64,000 nucleotides of DNA. Source: Astragalus membranaceus. Taxonomy: Eukaryota; Streptophyta; Magnoliopsida; Fabales; Fabaceae. The DNA lies in NCBI GenBank assembly GCA_039519185.1, contig CM076850.1, positions 161,926,462 to 161,990,461 on the forward strand, read 5' to 3'. Both the position numbers and the translations under genes were made by a program. Below the pieces are notes generated by a model. The model made no database searches. It saw nothing but the letters and a program-made list of their open reading frames with translations, and was not told the DNA's origin. How positions within the stretch are numbered: the first letter of the stretch is position 1; every line of letters begins with the position of its first letter. Shown here in pieces: positions 41,620-53,616 of this stretch.

Positions 41620-44186
41620 CAGTGATAGTCACAAAATAGCTTTTAGAACTCACTAGGGCCATTACGAATTTTTGGTTATGCCATTTGGGCATTGTAATGC
41701 CCCCTCTTCTTTTTAAGCAACTATGAATTTGATTTTTGAGCCATATTTGAGAAAGTTTGTTATTGTTTTCTTTGATGACATTTTAGTCTATAGCAAGTCT
41801 TTGGAGGATCACTTAGGACACTTAGATATTGTTTTTCAATGCTTAATGACTAATCAGTTTTTTCTTAAGCGGTCTAAGTGTGTTTTTACTCAGAATTCAA
41901 TCAATTACTTGGGGCATGTAGTCTCTTCTGCAGGAGTTGGGCCTGACCCTGAAAAAATAGCTGCAATGACTGATTGGCCACTTCCAAAAACTCTGAAACA
42001 GCTTAGAGGGTTTCTTCGACTCACGGGATTCTACAGAAAATTTGTCAAAAATTATGCCATCATTGCTCATCCTCTCACAGAGTTGCTGAAAAAGGATGCT
42101 TTTTCATGGACAGCAGCAACAACTGAAGCATTCAACAAATTAAAACAGGCTATGACTGAACCCCAGTTCTGTCTCTCCCAGACTTCACAGCTGAATCCAT
42201 TATTGAAACTGACGCCTCAGGAGTTGGTATGGGAGTTGTGCTTATTCAAAAAGGGCACCCTATTGCTTATTTCAGCAAGAAGTTTTGCACTAAACTTCTC
42301 AATTCCTCTACCTATGTCCGTGAATTGTGTGCAATAGTAGCAGCTGTAAAAAAGTGGCGCACTTATCTTCTTGGGCGCAAGTTCTTAATCTACACAGATC
42401 AACGTAGCCTCTGTGAATTGTTAACTCAAGTCATTCAAACTCCAGAACAACAGTTTTATCTCTCCAAGCTCTTGGGTTATTCTTATGAAATCATCTACAA
42501 ACCCGGTGCTCAAAATAGAGTTGCAGATGCTCTTTCAAGAGCCTTTGATCAGCCAGCAACCTACCTTGCAAATTCAGTTCCCCAACTGAGTTTTCTAGAT
42601 GAATTACAGCAATATCTCAGCAAGGATTCCAAAGCCCAGCAGCTCATACAAGAGATCAGAACTACACCAGCAGCTCACCCTCACTATAAGGTCGAAAATA
42701 ACTTACTTTTTTTACCATAATAAGTTATTTATTCCCGATTCTTCTGCATTAAAAACACTGCTCCTTGAGGAATTTCGTGCATCACAAATTGGGGGGCATA
42801 GTGGGATTGCAAAAACATATGGGCGTTTGAAAGAAAATGTTTATTGGGTGGGTATGAAACAGGATGTCATTACTTTTATTAATGCTTGTGTTGTGTGTCA
42901 ACAAATCAAACACCCAAACCACTTACCTTTTGGTCTGCTTCAGCCACTTCTTGTTCCAGAATCTGTTTGGGAACATATCTCATTAGATTTTATCACAGGG
43001 CTCCCTTCTTTCCAAAATTACACCACTATTCTTGCGGTAGTTGATCGTTTTTCCAAAGTTGCCCATTTTGGGAAGCTCACAACCAACTTTACTGCATCTT
43101 CTGTTGCTGAATTGTTTGCTAATATGGTCTCTAAATTGCATGGTATGCCCAAGAGTATGGTTTCTGACAGGGATCCTATCTTCCTTAGACATTTCTGGCA
43201 AGAGTTATTCCGTTTGAGTGGTACTAAACTGAGGATGTCTTCAGCATACCATCCTCAAAGTGATGGACAGACTGAGATTGTAAACAAGGTTTTACAACAA
43301 TATTTAAGATGTTTTGTCTTTGATCAACCAACCAAATGGGGCAGAATTTTACATTGGGCTGAATGGCACTACAATACTTCTATTCACTCTTCCACGGGCT
43401 TGACACCTTTTGAAATTGTGTATGGTAAACCACCACCAACTCTGCTGCAATATGTTCAAGGATCCTCAAAAATAGAAGTTGTGGAATCTGAGCTACTTGA
43501 CCGAGATTCTGTGCTAGCAAAACTCAAAGCCAAGCTGCTGAAAGCTCAAAACACAATGAAGTCTTATGCTGACAAAAAAAGACTTCCTCACCCTTTCAAA
43601 GTTGGAGATCTGGTTTTCATCAAACTTCGTCCACACAGACAGAGTTCTTTGGGAGCTCAGCGCACTCATAAACTGTCAAAAAGGTATTATGGCCCCTTTC
43701 CTCTGATCTGTGCCATTGGAGAGGTAGCTTTTGAAGTTGATTTACTTGCAAATAGCAAGATTCACAGAGTTCTGCGTGTCTCTCAACTGAAACCGTGTGC
43801 TGACCCTGCTGCAAGACCACTAGAGCTGCCTCCAAAATCCAAGAATAACTCACCAATCATTCAACCTGTTGCTGCACTTAATTGGCGCCTTAAAGCACCC
43901 AACACTGAACCTGAAGTACTCATTCAATGGCAAGGCTTGTTCCCGGAGGATGCTACATGGGAGTCTTTGGCTGAAATGAAGCAACGATTTCCTCAGTTAC
44001 ACCTTGAGGACAAGGTGCTTGTGGATGGGGAAAGAATTGTTATGACCCAGACTCTTGATGAGGCCCAAATTGATGATGAGGCCGAGCCGAATTACATAGA
44101 AGAAGAACATCCAATACCTCAACCAAGGAGCAAGAGAAATAAAGTCAAGCCCAAATGGACCAATGACTATGAGATTGTCTACAAGT
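41620..44186 (+). pseudogene. Reina-type chromovirus RT-RNase H-integrase-chromodomain, right part
   Basis: This resumes the Reina RT after the Tekay insertion: KIAFRTH then TAG, GHYEFLVMPFG, a second stop (TAA), then FFDDILVYSKSLEDH. A frameshift near 42200 leads into RNase H (METDAS region, MGVVLIQKGHPIAYFSKKF, VADALSRAF). Another break at 42718-42720 leads into integrase (GHSGIAKTYGRLKENVYW, CVVCQQIKHPN, SLDFITGLP, SDRDPIF, YHPQSDGQTE). The chromodomain EPEVLIQWQGLFPEDATWES follows, and a basic tail ends YEIVYK. The chromodomain places it among chromoviruses. The natural stop would be completed after the solo-LTR insertion (T at 44186 plus GA at 49435-49436). Confidence 0.9.
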
Positions 44187-45529
44187 TGTAACACCCCGGT
44201 ATTTATTTTAACAAAGAAATACCTAAATATAAAATTTTGGTTTACATCAGAGTATAAAAATTCCTGTTCAGATATACATCCTTACAAGAAATAGCAGAAA
44301 CTATGAAATAACAATATACAAGTTCGAGTCATAAGACTGAATACAGAGACGACGACAGGAAACATGAACAAATAAAACTGAGTCAATCTTCTCCTCGAGC
44401 GTGACAACTGAATATCCCGTTCACTTCCTCGTTCCCTGTTCTCTGTAAAAACAACAACAATGATTGGGTGAGACAACTTGTCTCAGTGTGTTCTACCGTG
44501 CCCCCTCACTATCACTCGGTTTGATTTTAAAACCGATTACCGCATAGTTAAATATATATAACTATTTATCAACATAAATATAGCTCATTACCGACCGTGC
44601 AACCGTTCACAATTCTCGGTAATTTAAGTACTATCATTTATATTATTAAGCCTAGTCGATTAATTTATAATCACTAGCTTATTAAGCGAAACGCCGACCG
44701 TGCAACAGTTCACTAATCCCGGCGAATCGTGTTCTTAACTTAGCATAAACCGACCGTGCAACAGTTCACTAATCCCGGTAACCCACGTTTGACCACGCCA
44801 AAACGTATACAGGGCCTAGGCAAGGTATCATGACTTCCCTCCCTAGTATGCTACTTGTCAGGTCGTCACCCAACGTGATACATAATAAAATATATATCGT
44901 GTTCGCATTGGACCGTCTTTTAAGTTCTAGATAATCAATATCTAATGTTGATCTATAACCCGTTTTGATGAATTCAAAGTTAGACATCCGGCATTATAAT
45001 CATATCACAAATTTGACATATAGTCCAGTTGGTTTATACAAAACATGAACCCACACGCGTTCTAACTTTCAGTTTTTCGAGCAATTGTACTTCCAAAACT
45101 CTTTTCTCCAAATCAAGTTGAAAACAATCAAAACAATGAATTTATTCAGGTAATATCATTATAGTTGGTTGAGAAGAAGATTGGAAGAGGTTTGGAATTG
45201 AAAGGAGCGACGAAACGAAAGTTCGGAGTTCGGCAACATAAGGGTGCGCCGACCCGTGCCCAGGGGCGCACGACCCGTGCCCAGGGGCACACGGTTCGTG
45301 CGTCATAATGCGTTTCTTGCCAACACACTAGTGAAAAAACAGGAAAAGAATGGGTATATTCAAGTCGGATGCCAAAATATCCGACTTAAAATACGGACGC
45401 GGTGGCAATTTTGTAATAAACTTGAAAAAAAATTGAGGGCGCTTATCTTCGAAGTCGGATGACAAATTACATCCGACTTTAAATGGGTAATTTTTTTTGA
45501 TTAAAAAAAATACTGAACAGCTTACCAAA

Positions 45530-46980
45530 ATCTCTGCGTTTCACACTCTCCCCCTTTCACTTCGCCTCTCGTTTCACAGTCTCTCGTCCCTAAATCTCTC
45601 TGCGTTTCCATCTCTCTCGTCTCAATCTCTCTTCTCCTTTCTCTCGCGACCAAGATTCCATCTTCCTCCGCCGTTCTCTCCTCTCTGCCGTCGTCGTTTC
45701 CATCTTCCTCCGCCGTTCTCTTTCTTTTAGTTCTTCTGAATGGTAAACCACTCATCTTTCTCTTTGTTGTTGCGATAAAAATGACTCCCTCTCTCTAATT
45801 TGAGGTTTTGTTGTTCTATTGTAGTTGACATAGATCAACATGATAGGTGGGTGAGAGGGAAAAGTGGTCGTTGCCCTAGAGGAAGAAGGGGAAAGGTCGA
45901 AACATATCTTTTTCAGGTATTCTAATTTCTCTTCCTTTCTTCTAACTTCTCTAAAGTGCTGTTTTTGTCTTTTTTGAGGTTTTTAGTTTGGATTCATTGA
46001 TGGTTTCTGGTTGATATCACTTTCAATATTGGATTCTTTATACTTCTATTGGTGTAGAGCTGAAAGGAATTTGTTGTCGTATCCTTGTACGCAGATTCAT
46101 ATTTTGTATTACTCGTTAGTTTCTGGGGTCTGGCCCTTTACACGTATGTAGCACAAGACTTGTCATGCAGGGATAGATTTATCTTTACCCAAAAAAAAGC
46201 GATTGATTTATGAATCACAAAAACTTTTCTTTGTCTTTCTTCAATCTATTATTCTTTTTTCTGAGGAAATCAATTTGATATGTTGCAGATAATGTTTTCA
46301 AGGCATATAATTATTTATCCTGCAGATAATGTTTTTAAAGCCTTAAACTCATTATATAGTTATATTCGACTGACATTTTAAATAGAGGAGTGTATTTCAT
46401 TGCAATTTTAAAAGATTGTTTTATTTTAGTATAAAGAAACATTGTAGATTTAATGATTTGTAAGATGTAATAAGAATTTTGTAATTTGGATGTTAATGGA
46501 TTTATGTTACAAGGTGTATTTATGTTACAAGGTGTATTTTATCTTTTTCAGGTTTTCTAATTTCTGTTACTTTCTAATTTGAAGAAAGTTTAGCATTTGT
46601 GGCATTTGTAGTTGTTTTGTTGCATTTGATTGTAACCTTAAAGCATTGGTTCAACGCTCGCTCACTGATTATCAATCCATCGTTTTTTCGTAGACTGACT
46701 CTCTCTCTGCAAAACCACTATCTTCTCTCTCAGGCAAGAACCTCTGCCACACAACACGTAACAGAACCGAAGACCTGTTTCTGAGTCTCATAAAGAAAGG
46801 TATGTTCTGTTCCTCCACTTTTGTTTTCTCTAAGGTTGTTGGTTTGATGGAATGGGTTTCTTTGTGTTGTTTGTGTTTACTACACCTGTAGTGAATTAAC
46901 CCTTTATGCTGAACCTCAAATTAGATAATTGTGAAGGGTGTTATTTATTATACTGATACATTCTTTATTTTGAATACTAT
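45530..46980 (+). other. CACTA-2 interior, leader-like and intron-like sequence of unknown origin
   Basis: A CT-rich stretch (45540-45730, CTCTCTCGT and CCTCCGCCGTTCTC repeats) is followed by AT-rich sequence with plausible splice sites. A short piece reads like an exon (45831-45916, GATAGGTGGGTGAGAGGG). A second UTR-like stretch lies at 46650-46800. No protein family was recognised. It may be a captured 5' region of a host gene. Confidence 0.35.
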
Positions 46981-47688
46981 AGTGCAAATATTCATAAAGT
47001 ATGCGCAAACAGAAACATAAATAGCCATGAAGGCAAAATCAATAAAACAGTAAACAAATGCTTGATCCATAAAGGAAAGGTTCTCTGATATATTATTGAT
47101 GATAAAGCAAAAGGAAGTCCATGCTTATATAGCAAATGAAAGGGAGCACCATACACTAGAGCTAAACCTACTGTATGATAGAAAACTTAGAGGAAACATT
47201 CTAGAAAGCAAGTAAAATATTGATCATTCTTATGTACTGGGACCTCGGATCCCTTGCCACATTCTTATGTTGCTCATTTCCCTTTCCTTTTCCTTTCAAT
47301 TTTAATAGCCCTCCACAAGCTGGACCATGATAAATATTGATCATGCCAAGCTTGGAAATAAAAGTAGAAAAGGATATAGGTGTAAGTGCTTTTGTAAAGA
47401 AATCAGCTAGTTGAGCTTTAGAGGAAACAGGAAGTAATTTCAATACTCCAGATTGTAGCTTTTCCCTCACAAAATGGCAGTCTATTTCTAAGTGCTTTGT
47501 TCTTTCATGGAACACCGGATTTGCTGCTATATGAATAGCACTTTGGTTGTCACAATACAGAACCGGCAGTCTTGCACTTTTGATCTTTAGTTCCTCAAGC
47601 AAAAATAGGAGCCATTGTAACTCACAAGTGGCAGTGGATAGTGCACGATACTCTGCCTCAGATGATGATCTTGATACTCTGCCCCAAA
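46950..47688 (-). pseudogene. Ty1/copia RNase H C-terminus and LTR-like tail inside CACTA-2
   Basis: The minus strand from 47688 reads SRSSSEAEYRALSTATCELQ, then LPVLYCDNQSAIHIAANPVF, HERTKHLEIDCHFVREKLQS and QLADFFTKAL. This is the end of the RNase H domain of a copia Pol, with catalytic Asp of YCDNQS and a normal C-terminus. It is followed by a polypurine-like GTGGAGGG and a stretch (about 46950-47290) that should be copia LTR. Everything upstream in pol is missing, cut within about 35 bp of the CACTA end. Confidence 0.82.
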
Positions 47689-47851
47689 TATCCGACTTTA
47701 AAGCCCTTTTTTCCACTAGTGACAATCAGAAGGGGGCGCACGACCCGTGCCCATGGGCGCACGGTCCATGCATCCTGTACAGATGCATATTTCATTTCGC
47801 TTTTCCGATCGTATCCAATCCGTAATCCGATCAACATCCAACCTCAAAACA

Positions 47852-47853
<2 letters not shown>

Positions 47854-47921
<68 letters not shown>
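47854..47921. repeat. (TA)n microsatellite
   Basis: A pure TA dinucleotide run of about 68 bp lies inside the solo LTR, at a place where the Tekay LTR has only a few TA units (32694-32702). Confidence 0.95.
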
Positions 47922-47925
<4 letters not shown>

Positions 47926-49434
47926 TCAGTCATATTTCAGTCCCAATTCATTAAATCGAAAATCATATATAATATATATACTTTCATAAAACTGTAAAAC
48001 GCTATTTTAAGAAAAAACGGTTTGTCGATTCGATACGTGTTTCGAAATCAAGGTTTTCGCCATAGGACTGAAAATGAAACAAGTTCAGAATAGTAAAATA
48101 TCCCTAATCGTGAGTAAAACTCACCGGTTTGACGACCCCTCGAGAAATCACGTCCTCGCTCGAACAATTGAACCGTAACTACTCGAACAATCTCCGTAAT
48201 CGTGCAAACCGCTTCCGACGAAGGCTCCACTCCGCCCAATTCGAATAAGCAACTCAAACACTCTTCTTGCTACTGAACTCCTCTCCAGTATATGGATTGG
48301 TGTCTCTCGAGACTTTGACGACTCGAACCCAAATTCGACGAACCGATATTTTCAGCTTTACTTCTGTTTTCCAGTATCAGGGTACAGATTTGCAACGAGT
48401 GTATCTAGGTCAATTCGTAACCAAAACCACTCAAATCAGTGCCCATTGCGTAGAGAATTTTGTCTATTTTCTGATGGAGGAAGTTTTAACCGCATGCAAC
48501 CGGTATTCTAGGAGTTATCGCGAAAACAAGGGGACTGGTTCAGCATAGTGCCTGATTCATAACCGAAAGTTGTGGACACAATAACTCTCTCATTTCCAAA
48601 TGAAATCCGATGGTTCTTGTGCCCATATTGAAGAATTTAGTGTCTAGTTTCCAGAGGAACAAAAATCTCGTTCATAGGAGTTGTGTATAGGGAGATATAA
48701 GGTAAACACTGAACGTAGGTTAAACGGGTTTTCTCCTATGCTCCCCAATAACACCATACAATGCAAAAAAACTGAGTTTTGTCAAGGTGGAGCTCAATAT
48801 TCGAAAATTGTGGAAGAGGGGGAATGTGGAAACAGCTCACAAAACTCACATCAATGGAAGGAGGAGAAGCAATGCAGAACAATGGTGCAGAAGATGGCCA
48901 CATGCATCAACAATGGGGAACCATCCCTCTCCTCCATCTTCCTCCCTCTCTTTTTGGTTCCTTTCCTTTTTTTCTTCTTATTTCTGGATGCTTGAGTGTC
49001 CTGGAGTTTGTGGGAGTAAAAGGAATATAAGGCTCAGCTGAGAGTTAGTAAGGGTGAGGAAAGGACCAAAATGCCCTTACTTCTTAAATTCTCACTTATC
49101 CCATTTTTAACCCATTAAGCACTCCTCAATTCATATGACTTAGAAATTTCAATACCATTCTCATGATCCTACCATGACTAGGATCTAGTTTATTGCTTCA
49201 TCGGATGATACATCTTCAATATGAGGCGAAATGACGATTTTACCCTTGTGCTCTAATTCCCGCAACGACTCTCCGAATTAAAATAAAATTGCTTATAAAT
49301 CATATGATTGAGCAATTAAATATTGCTTTCGCGACATAGCCATATGCGAGACTCGATTTATCCTTTAATCGAATAGTAAATCGAGAGTTAATTTCGTAAA
49401 CCGAAATTAACGAAACTAGGGGTGTTACACAAGT

Positions 49435-49647
49435 GATGTTGCCCTAATTAGTAGAATGTTCTAGATCTATATTCCCATTTTGTTTTGTTCCTTTGTTAGT
49501 AAATATCTCAGCAAATTCTATCCAATAGTGCTGAGTCACTATTTTTGGGTACAATTGCTGCTGTTTCCAGCTCATGCCAGCTAGTAATATAATATATAAT
49601 ATTAATATATTAATATTAATATAATAATATATTTAATATATTTAATA
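49435..49647 (+). other. Reina 3' flank and AT-rich stretch
   Basis: This begins with the GA that completes the Reina stop codon and continues as non-coding 3' sequence to about 49590. It then becomes an almost pure A/T stretch of ATATTAATATT words. No polypurine tract or LTR start was recognised, so the Reina 3' LTR is not identified. Confidence 0.45.
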
Positions 49648-52163
49648 TACAAACCTCCTATGAAATTACCAATTTAGATCTCTTATTAACAAGACACATA
49701 TAATTTAAGGGTAAAAATGTCATTATCCTCCATCTCTTTCTTTTTCTTCTTACACTCTTTTTCTTCCTTTTTTTTCTCTTTCTTTTTACACTCTTTTACT
49801 CTTTTCACTTTTCTCTTAGACTCTCTTTCATCCTTTTTTTCTTTTTACTTTACTTTTACTTTTCCCATAAACAATTCTTCTCTTTCTCTTATCACTTCAC
49901 TTTAGATTTTTTAACTAAACTTCTAAATTTATTTATCTATTTATCAATTTATACAAATCAATTTATACAAACAAACCTCTTATGAAATTACCAATTTAGA
50001 TCTCTTATTAACAAGACACATATTTAATTTAAGGGTAAAAATGTCATTACCCTATCTTTATTCTTACACTCTCTTTCTTCTTTTTTTTTTCTCTTTCTTC
50101 TTACACTCTCTTTCCTCCTTTTCAATTTTCTCTTACACTCTCTTTCTTCCTTTTTTCCTTTTACTTTTCCCATAAGCAATTCTTCTCTTTCTTTTATCAC
50201 TTCACTTTAGTTTTTTTATCTAAACTTCTAAATTTATACAAACACTACTTTACTAAAATTACCTATAAAAATGTAAATGAGTCATACTAAAAAACAAAAA
50301 CAAAAAACTATCACCTTAAAATTTTAATTTTTCTCTCCGAAATCTGTTACACTCTTATTGATAATCTACTATCTATCTTTTACTATCTATAATCTACTTA
50401 TCAACTAAAATAATCAATTGAAACTACGCGATAACTTCAATGATATATAAAAAAACACGGGATAACTTCACTGATATATAAAAAAAACACAGGATTAATG
50501 TTTGTCATTGATAATTAAATTTTTTGAAGACTACTATAAACCTACTATCAAAAAAACAAAAAGATTTAATGAAAGTTTAAACTACTGATTAATATTTAAA
50601 ACAAATATTTCTTATTGATAATCTGCTATCTCTCTTTTACTATCTACTAATCAACTAACACAATCAATTGAAACTACGAGATAACTGCACTGATATATAA
50701 AAAAACACGGGATAACTGCACTGATATATAAAAAAACACGAGACTAATATTTGACATTGATAATTAATATTTTTGAAGACTACTACTACAAACCTACTAT
50801 CTAAAAAACAAGAAGACTTAATGACTATTTAAACTACTAATTAATATTTAATACAAATATTTGTTATTGAGTACTATCTAACTTTTACTATCTACTATAA
50901 TCTACTAATCAACTAAAATAATCAATTGAAACTACAAGATAACTGCACTGATATATGAAAAAACACGGGATAATTGCAATGATATATAAAAAAACACGGG
51001 ATTAATATTTGTCATTGATAATTATAAATTTTGAAGACTACTACAAACCTACTATCTAAATCAATTTATACAAACAAACCTCTTATGAAATTACCAATTT
51101 AGATCTCTTATTAACAAGACACATATTTAATTTAAGGGTAAAAATATCATTACCCTATCTTTATTCTTACACTCTCTTTCTTCCTTTTTTTTTCTCTTTC
51201 TTCTTACACTCTCTTTCCTCCTTTTCACTTTTCTCTTACACTCTCTTTCTTCCTTTTTTCCTTTTACTTTTCCCATAAACAATTCTTCTCTTTCTTTTAT
51301 CACTTCACTTTAGTTTTTTTATCTAAACTTCTAAATTTATACAAACACTACTTTACTAAAATTACCTATAAAAATGTAAATGAGTCATACTAAAAAACAA
51401 AAACAAAAAACTATCACCTTAAAATTTTAATTTTTCTCTCCGAAATCTGTTACACTCTTATTGATAATCTACTATCTATCTTTTACTATCTATAATCTAC
51501 TTATCAACTAAAATAATCAATTGAAACTACGCGATAACTTCAATGATATATAAAAAAAACACGGGATAACTTCACTGATATATAAAAAAAACACAGGATT
51601 AATATTTGTCATTGATAATTAAATTTTTTGAAGACTACTATAAACCTACTATCAAAAAAACAAAAAGATTTAATGAAAGTTTAAACTACTGATTAATATT
51701 TAAAACAAATATTTCTTATTGATAATCTGCTATCTCTCTTTTACTATCTACTAATCAACTAACACAATCAATTGAAACTACGAGATAACTGCACTGATAT
51801 ATAAAAAAACACGGGATAACTGCACTGATATATAAAAAAACACGAGACTAATATTTGACATTGATAATTAATATTTTTGAAGACTACTACTACAAACCTA
51901 CTATCTAAAAAACAAGAAGACTTAATGACTATTTAAACTACTAATTAATATTTAATACAAATATTTGTTATTGAGTACTATCTAACTTTTACTATCTACT
52001 ATAATCTACTAATCAGCTAAAATAATCAATTGAAACTACAAGATAACTGCACTGATATATGAAAAAACACGGGATAATTGCAATGATATATAAAAAAACA
52101 CGGGATTAATATTTGTCATTGATAATTATAAATTTTGAAGACTACTACAAACCTACTATCTAA
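49648..52163. repeat. AT-rich segment with 1.1-kb tandem duplication
   Basis: Two units, 49958-51060 and 51061-52163, are nearly identical with a period of 1,103 bp (the word TATGAAATTACCAATTTAGA recurs at 49981 and 51084). A third, partial ~310-bp copy precedes them at 49648. Within each unit a ~31-bp word GATAACTGCACTGATATATA plus AAAAAACACGG is repeated several times, continuing to about 52530. The CT-rich part (49740-49870, 50040-50210) encodes only low-complexity Ser/Phe/Leu frames. No gene was recognised. Confidence 0.85.
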
Positions 52164-52699
52164 AAAAACAAGAAGGCTTAATGATTATTTAAACTGATTA
52201 ATATTTAAAACACACGTGACAAATATTTGTCACTAATACCTAAAAAAGGACAAATAATTGTCACTGATATATAAAAAACACGGAATAAATATTTCTTATT
52301 GATAATCTACTATCTATCTTTTAATATCTACTATAATCTACTAATCAACTCAAATAATCAATTGAAACTATGAGATAACGACACTGATACATAAAAAAAT
52401 ACGGGATAACTGCACTGATATATAAAAACATACGGGGATAACTGCAATGATATATATAAAAACACGGGATAGCTGCACTTATATATAAAAAAAAATCACT
52501 GCACTGATATATAAAAAACACGAGATAAATGCACAGATTGTTTTTAAATGATACTTTTACATTTTTAGATTTTAATATTTATATATTTTTTAATTGAAAC
52601 TCATTTTTTATCTACTTTAAATTTTTCTTTATTTTCACGGGGTAATGTTCGGACTAATTAAATACTGTCTAAGTTCATTCATAAAAAGAATAGGACAGC
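52164..52699. other. Continuation of AT-rich minisatellite-like sequence
   Basis: This is non-coding. It contains further copies of GATATATAAAAAACACGG and ends in a Helitron-like terminus. No gene was recognised. Confidence 0.5.
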
Positions 52700-52729
52700 A
52701 CTCGTGCATACGCACGGGTATCCTACTAA
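52700..52729 (+). other. Helitron-like 3' terminus 1
   Basis: A short hairpin CTCGTGC-ATAC-GCACGGG (52701-52717, loop ATAC or a base less) is followed 8 bases later by CTAA and then T. Plant Helitrons end with a small GC-rich hairpin near a CTRR-T terminus. The corresponding 5' TC end was not identified. Confidence 0.5.
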
Positions 52730-52982
52730 TTGTCCAAAAAAAGCGATACCGCTAGCAAAAATTCCAAAATCATTTTTCCTAAAAAAATCAATAATTAAAT
52801 CTCATTTGCTTTTTTTGTGAGCCGCACGGGAGCGGCAACGAGAGCGACAGCGAGAGCTACAGCGATCGCGCCAACACAACTATTTTAATAGATGTGAAAT
52901 ATAATTTTTCCTTTTTATTCTTCATTTTATAACTTTCAACGTATTTATAATTTTGTAGCAAATTATAACAAATATAGTATCA

Positions 52983-53011
52983 CTCGTGCGTATGCACGGG
53001 CAAAATACTAA
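52983..53011 (+). other. Helitron-like 3' terminus 2
   Basis: CTCGTGC-GTAT-GCACGGG followed by CTAA and T repeats the pattern of terminus 1 about 280 bp away, with complementary loop changes. Between them (52730-52982) the sequence is non-coding, with a GC-rich patch at 52818-52875. Confidence 0.5.
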
Positions 53012-53608
53012 TTAACTTAATATATATATGTGTGTGGGTATAATAATTAAATATATAAATATAATATGGCGTACAATATAATATATAATATATGTATGAA
53101 ATAATAATGGGGGCGACGACCCCTGGCTACCCTCTCCCCTTGTCTCTGTTCCATAGCCCAAATACAAAGTGTACGGGGATAGGTCTGGCTACCACCCTCT
53201 CCCTTATGTTTGTGCTTCATAGCCCAAATACAACACATATGGGAACAAACATACAAGTGTACGGTGATAGGTCTGGTTGGCTACCACCCTCTCCCTTAAC
53301 TTTTGCTACACGCTAAAAGAACAAAATCTTATCCCATGAGTGTTCTATTCATACAAGAATCAAGAAAGAAACACATAGGATTCAGTCAAAGAATAATTTA
53401 TCCATATCAAGCATGCATGTAACTTATACACATTGCCATATAGAATAAATCCAACATACTAATATAGTATTATTGACTTCAAAAATCCAAAAATTTCTTA
53501 CACAAGGCGTGTCTTGCTTACATGGATTGCCACGCAATTAACCATAAATACAGGGACCGGCTCATATACTTCATCATTTTCATTTTTCTTTCTAAAATGT
53601 TATGGCCT
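53012..53608. other. Non-coding interval with short repeats
   Basis: Three diverged copies of a phrase with CATAGCCCAAATACAA and CTACCACCCTCTCCCTTA lie at 53110-53310. No gene or transposon terminus was recognised. Confidence 0.4.
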
Positions 53609-53616
53609 ATCATCAA

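Larger units (their letters stand above)
45326..47721. mobile_element. CACTA-2, small CACTA transposon
   Basis: The left end is CACTAGTGAAAAAACAGG and the right end is the inverted CACTAGTGGAAAAAAGGG. The flanking 3-bp target duplication is perfect, ACA at 45323-45325 and 47722-47724. Subterminal words AAGTCGGAT and ATCCGACTT occur at 45363-45475 on the left, but only once (47690-47699) before the right end. No transposase is visible. The left interior (45530-45760) is a CT-rich block like a captured 5' UTR followed by intron-like sequence. The right interior holds a copia fragment. It splits the GCACG palindrome cluster of the solo LTR. Confidence 0.85.
44187..49429 (-). mobile_element. Solo LTR of a Tekay-related element, containing CACTA-2
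   Basis: The plus strand starts TGTAACACCCCGGTATT and ends CTAGGGGTGTTACA, the reverse orientation of the Tekay LTR ends. It is bounded by a perfect 5-bp target duplication CAAGT (44182-44186, 49430-49434). No gag-pol or primer site lies between, so this is a solo LTR. Without the 2.4-kb CACTA-2 insertion it is about 2.85 kb. It carries diverged forms of the GCACG palindromes and of the CCGACCGTGCAAC repeats. It landed exactly in the stop codon of the Reina pol. Confidence 0.85.

Noticed and set aside
45497..45755. Ser/Leu/Phe-rich plus-strand and Arg/Glu-rich minus-strand frames in CACTA-2
   Set aside because: They come from a CT-rich leader-like block; composition alone explains the open frames.
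47641..47997. Frames with long Ile-Tyr repeats
   Set aside because: They are translations of the (TA)n microsatellite.
49717..49905. Phe/Ser-rich frame in the AT-rich repeat block
   Set aside because: Low-complexity translation of a CT-rich stretch repeated in the 1.1-kb duplication; no start context or family resemblance.
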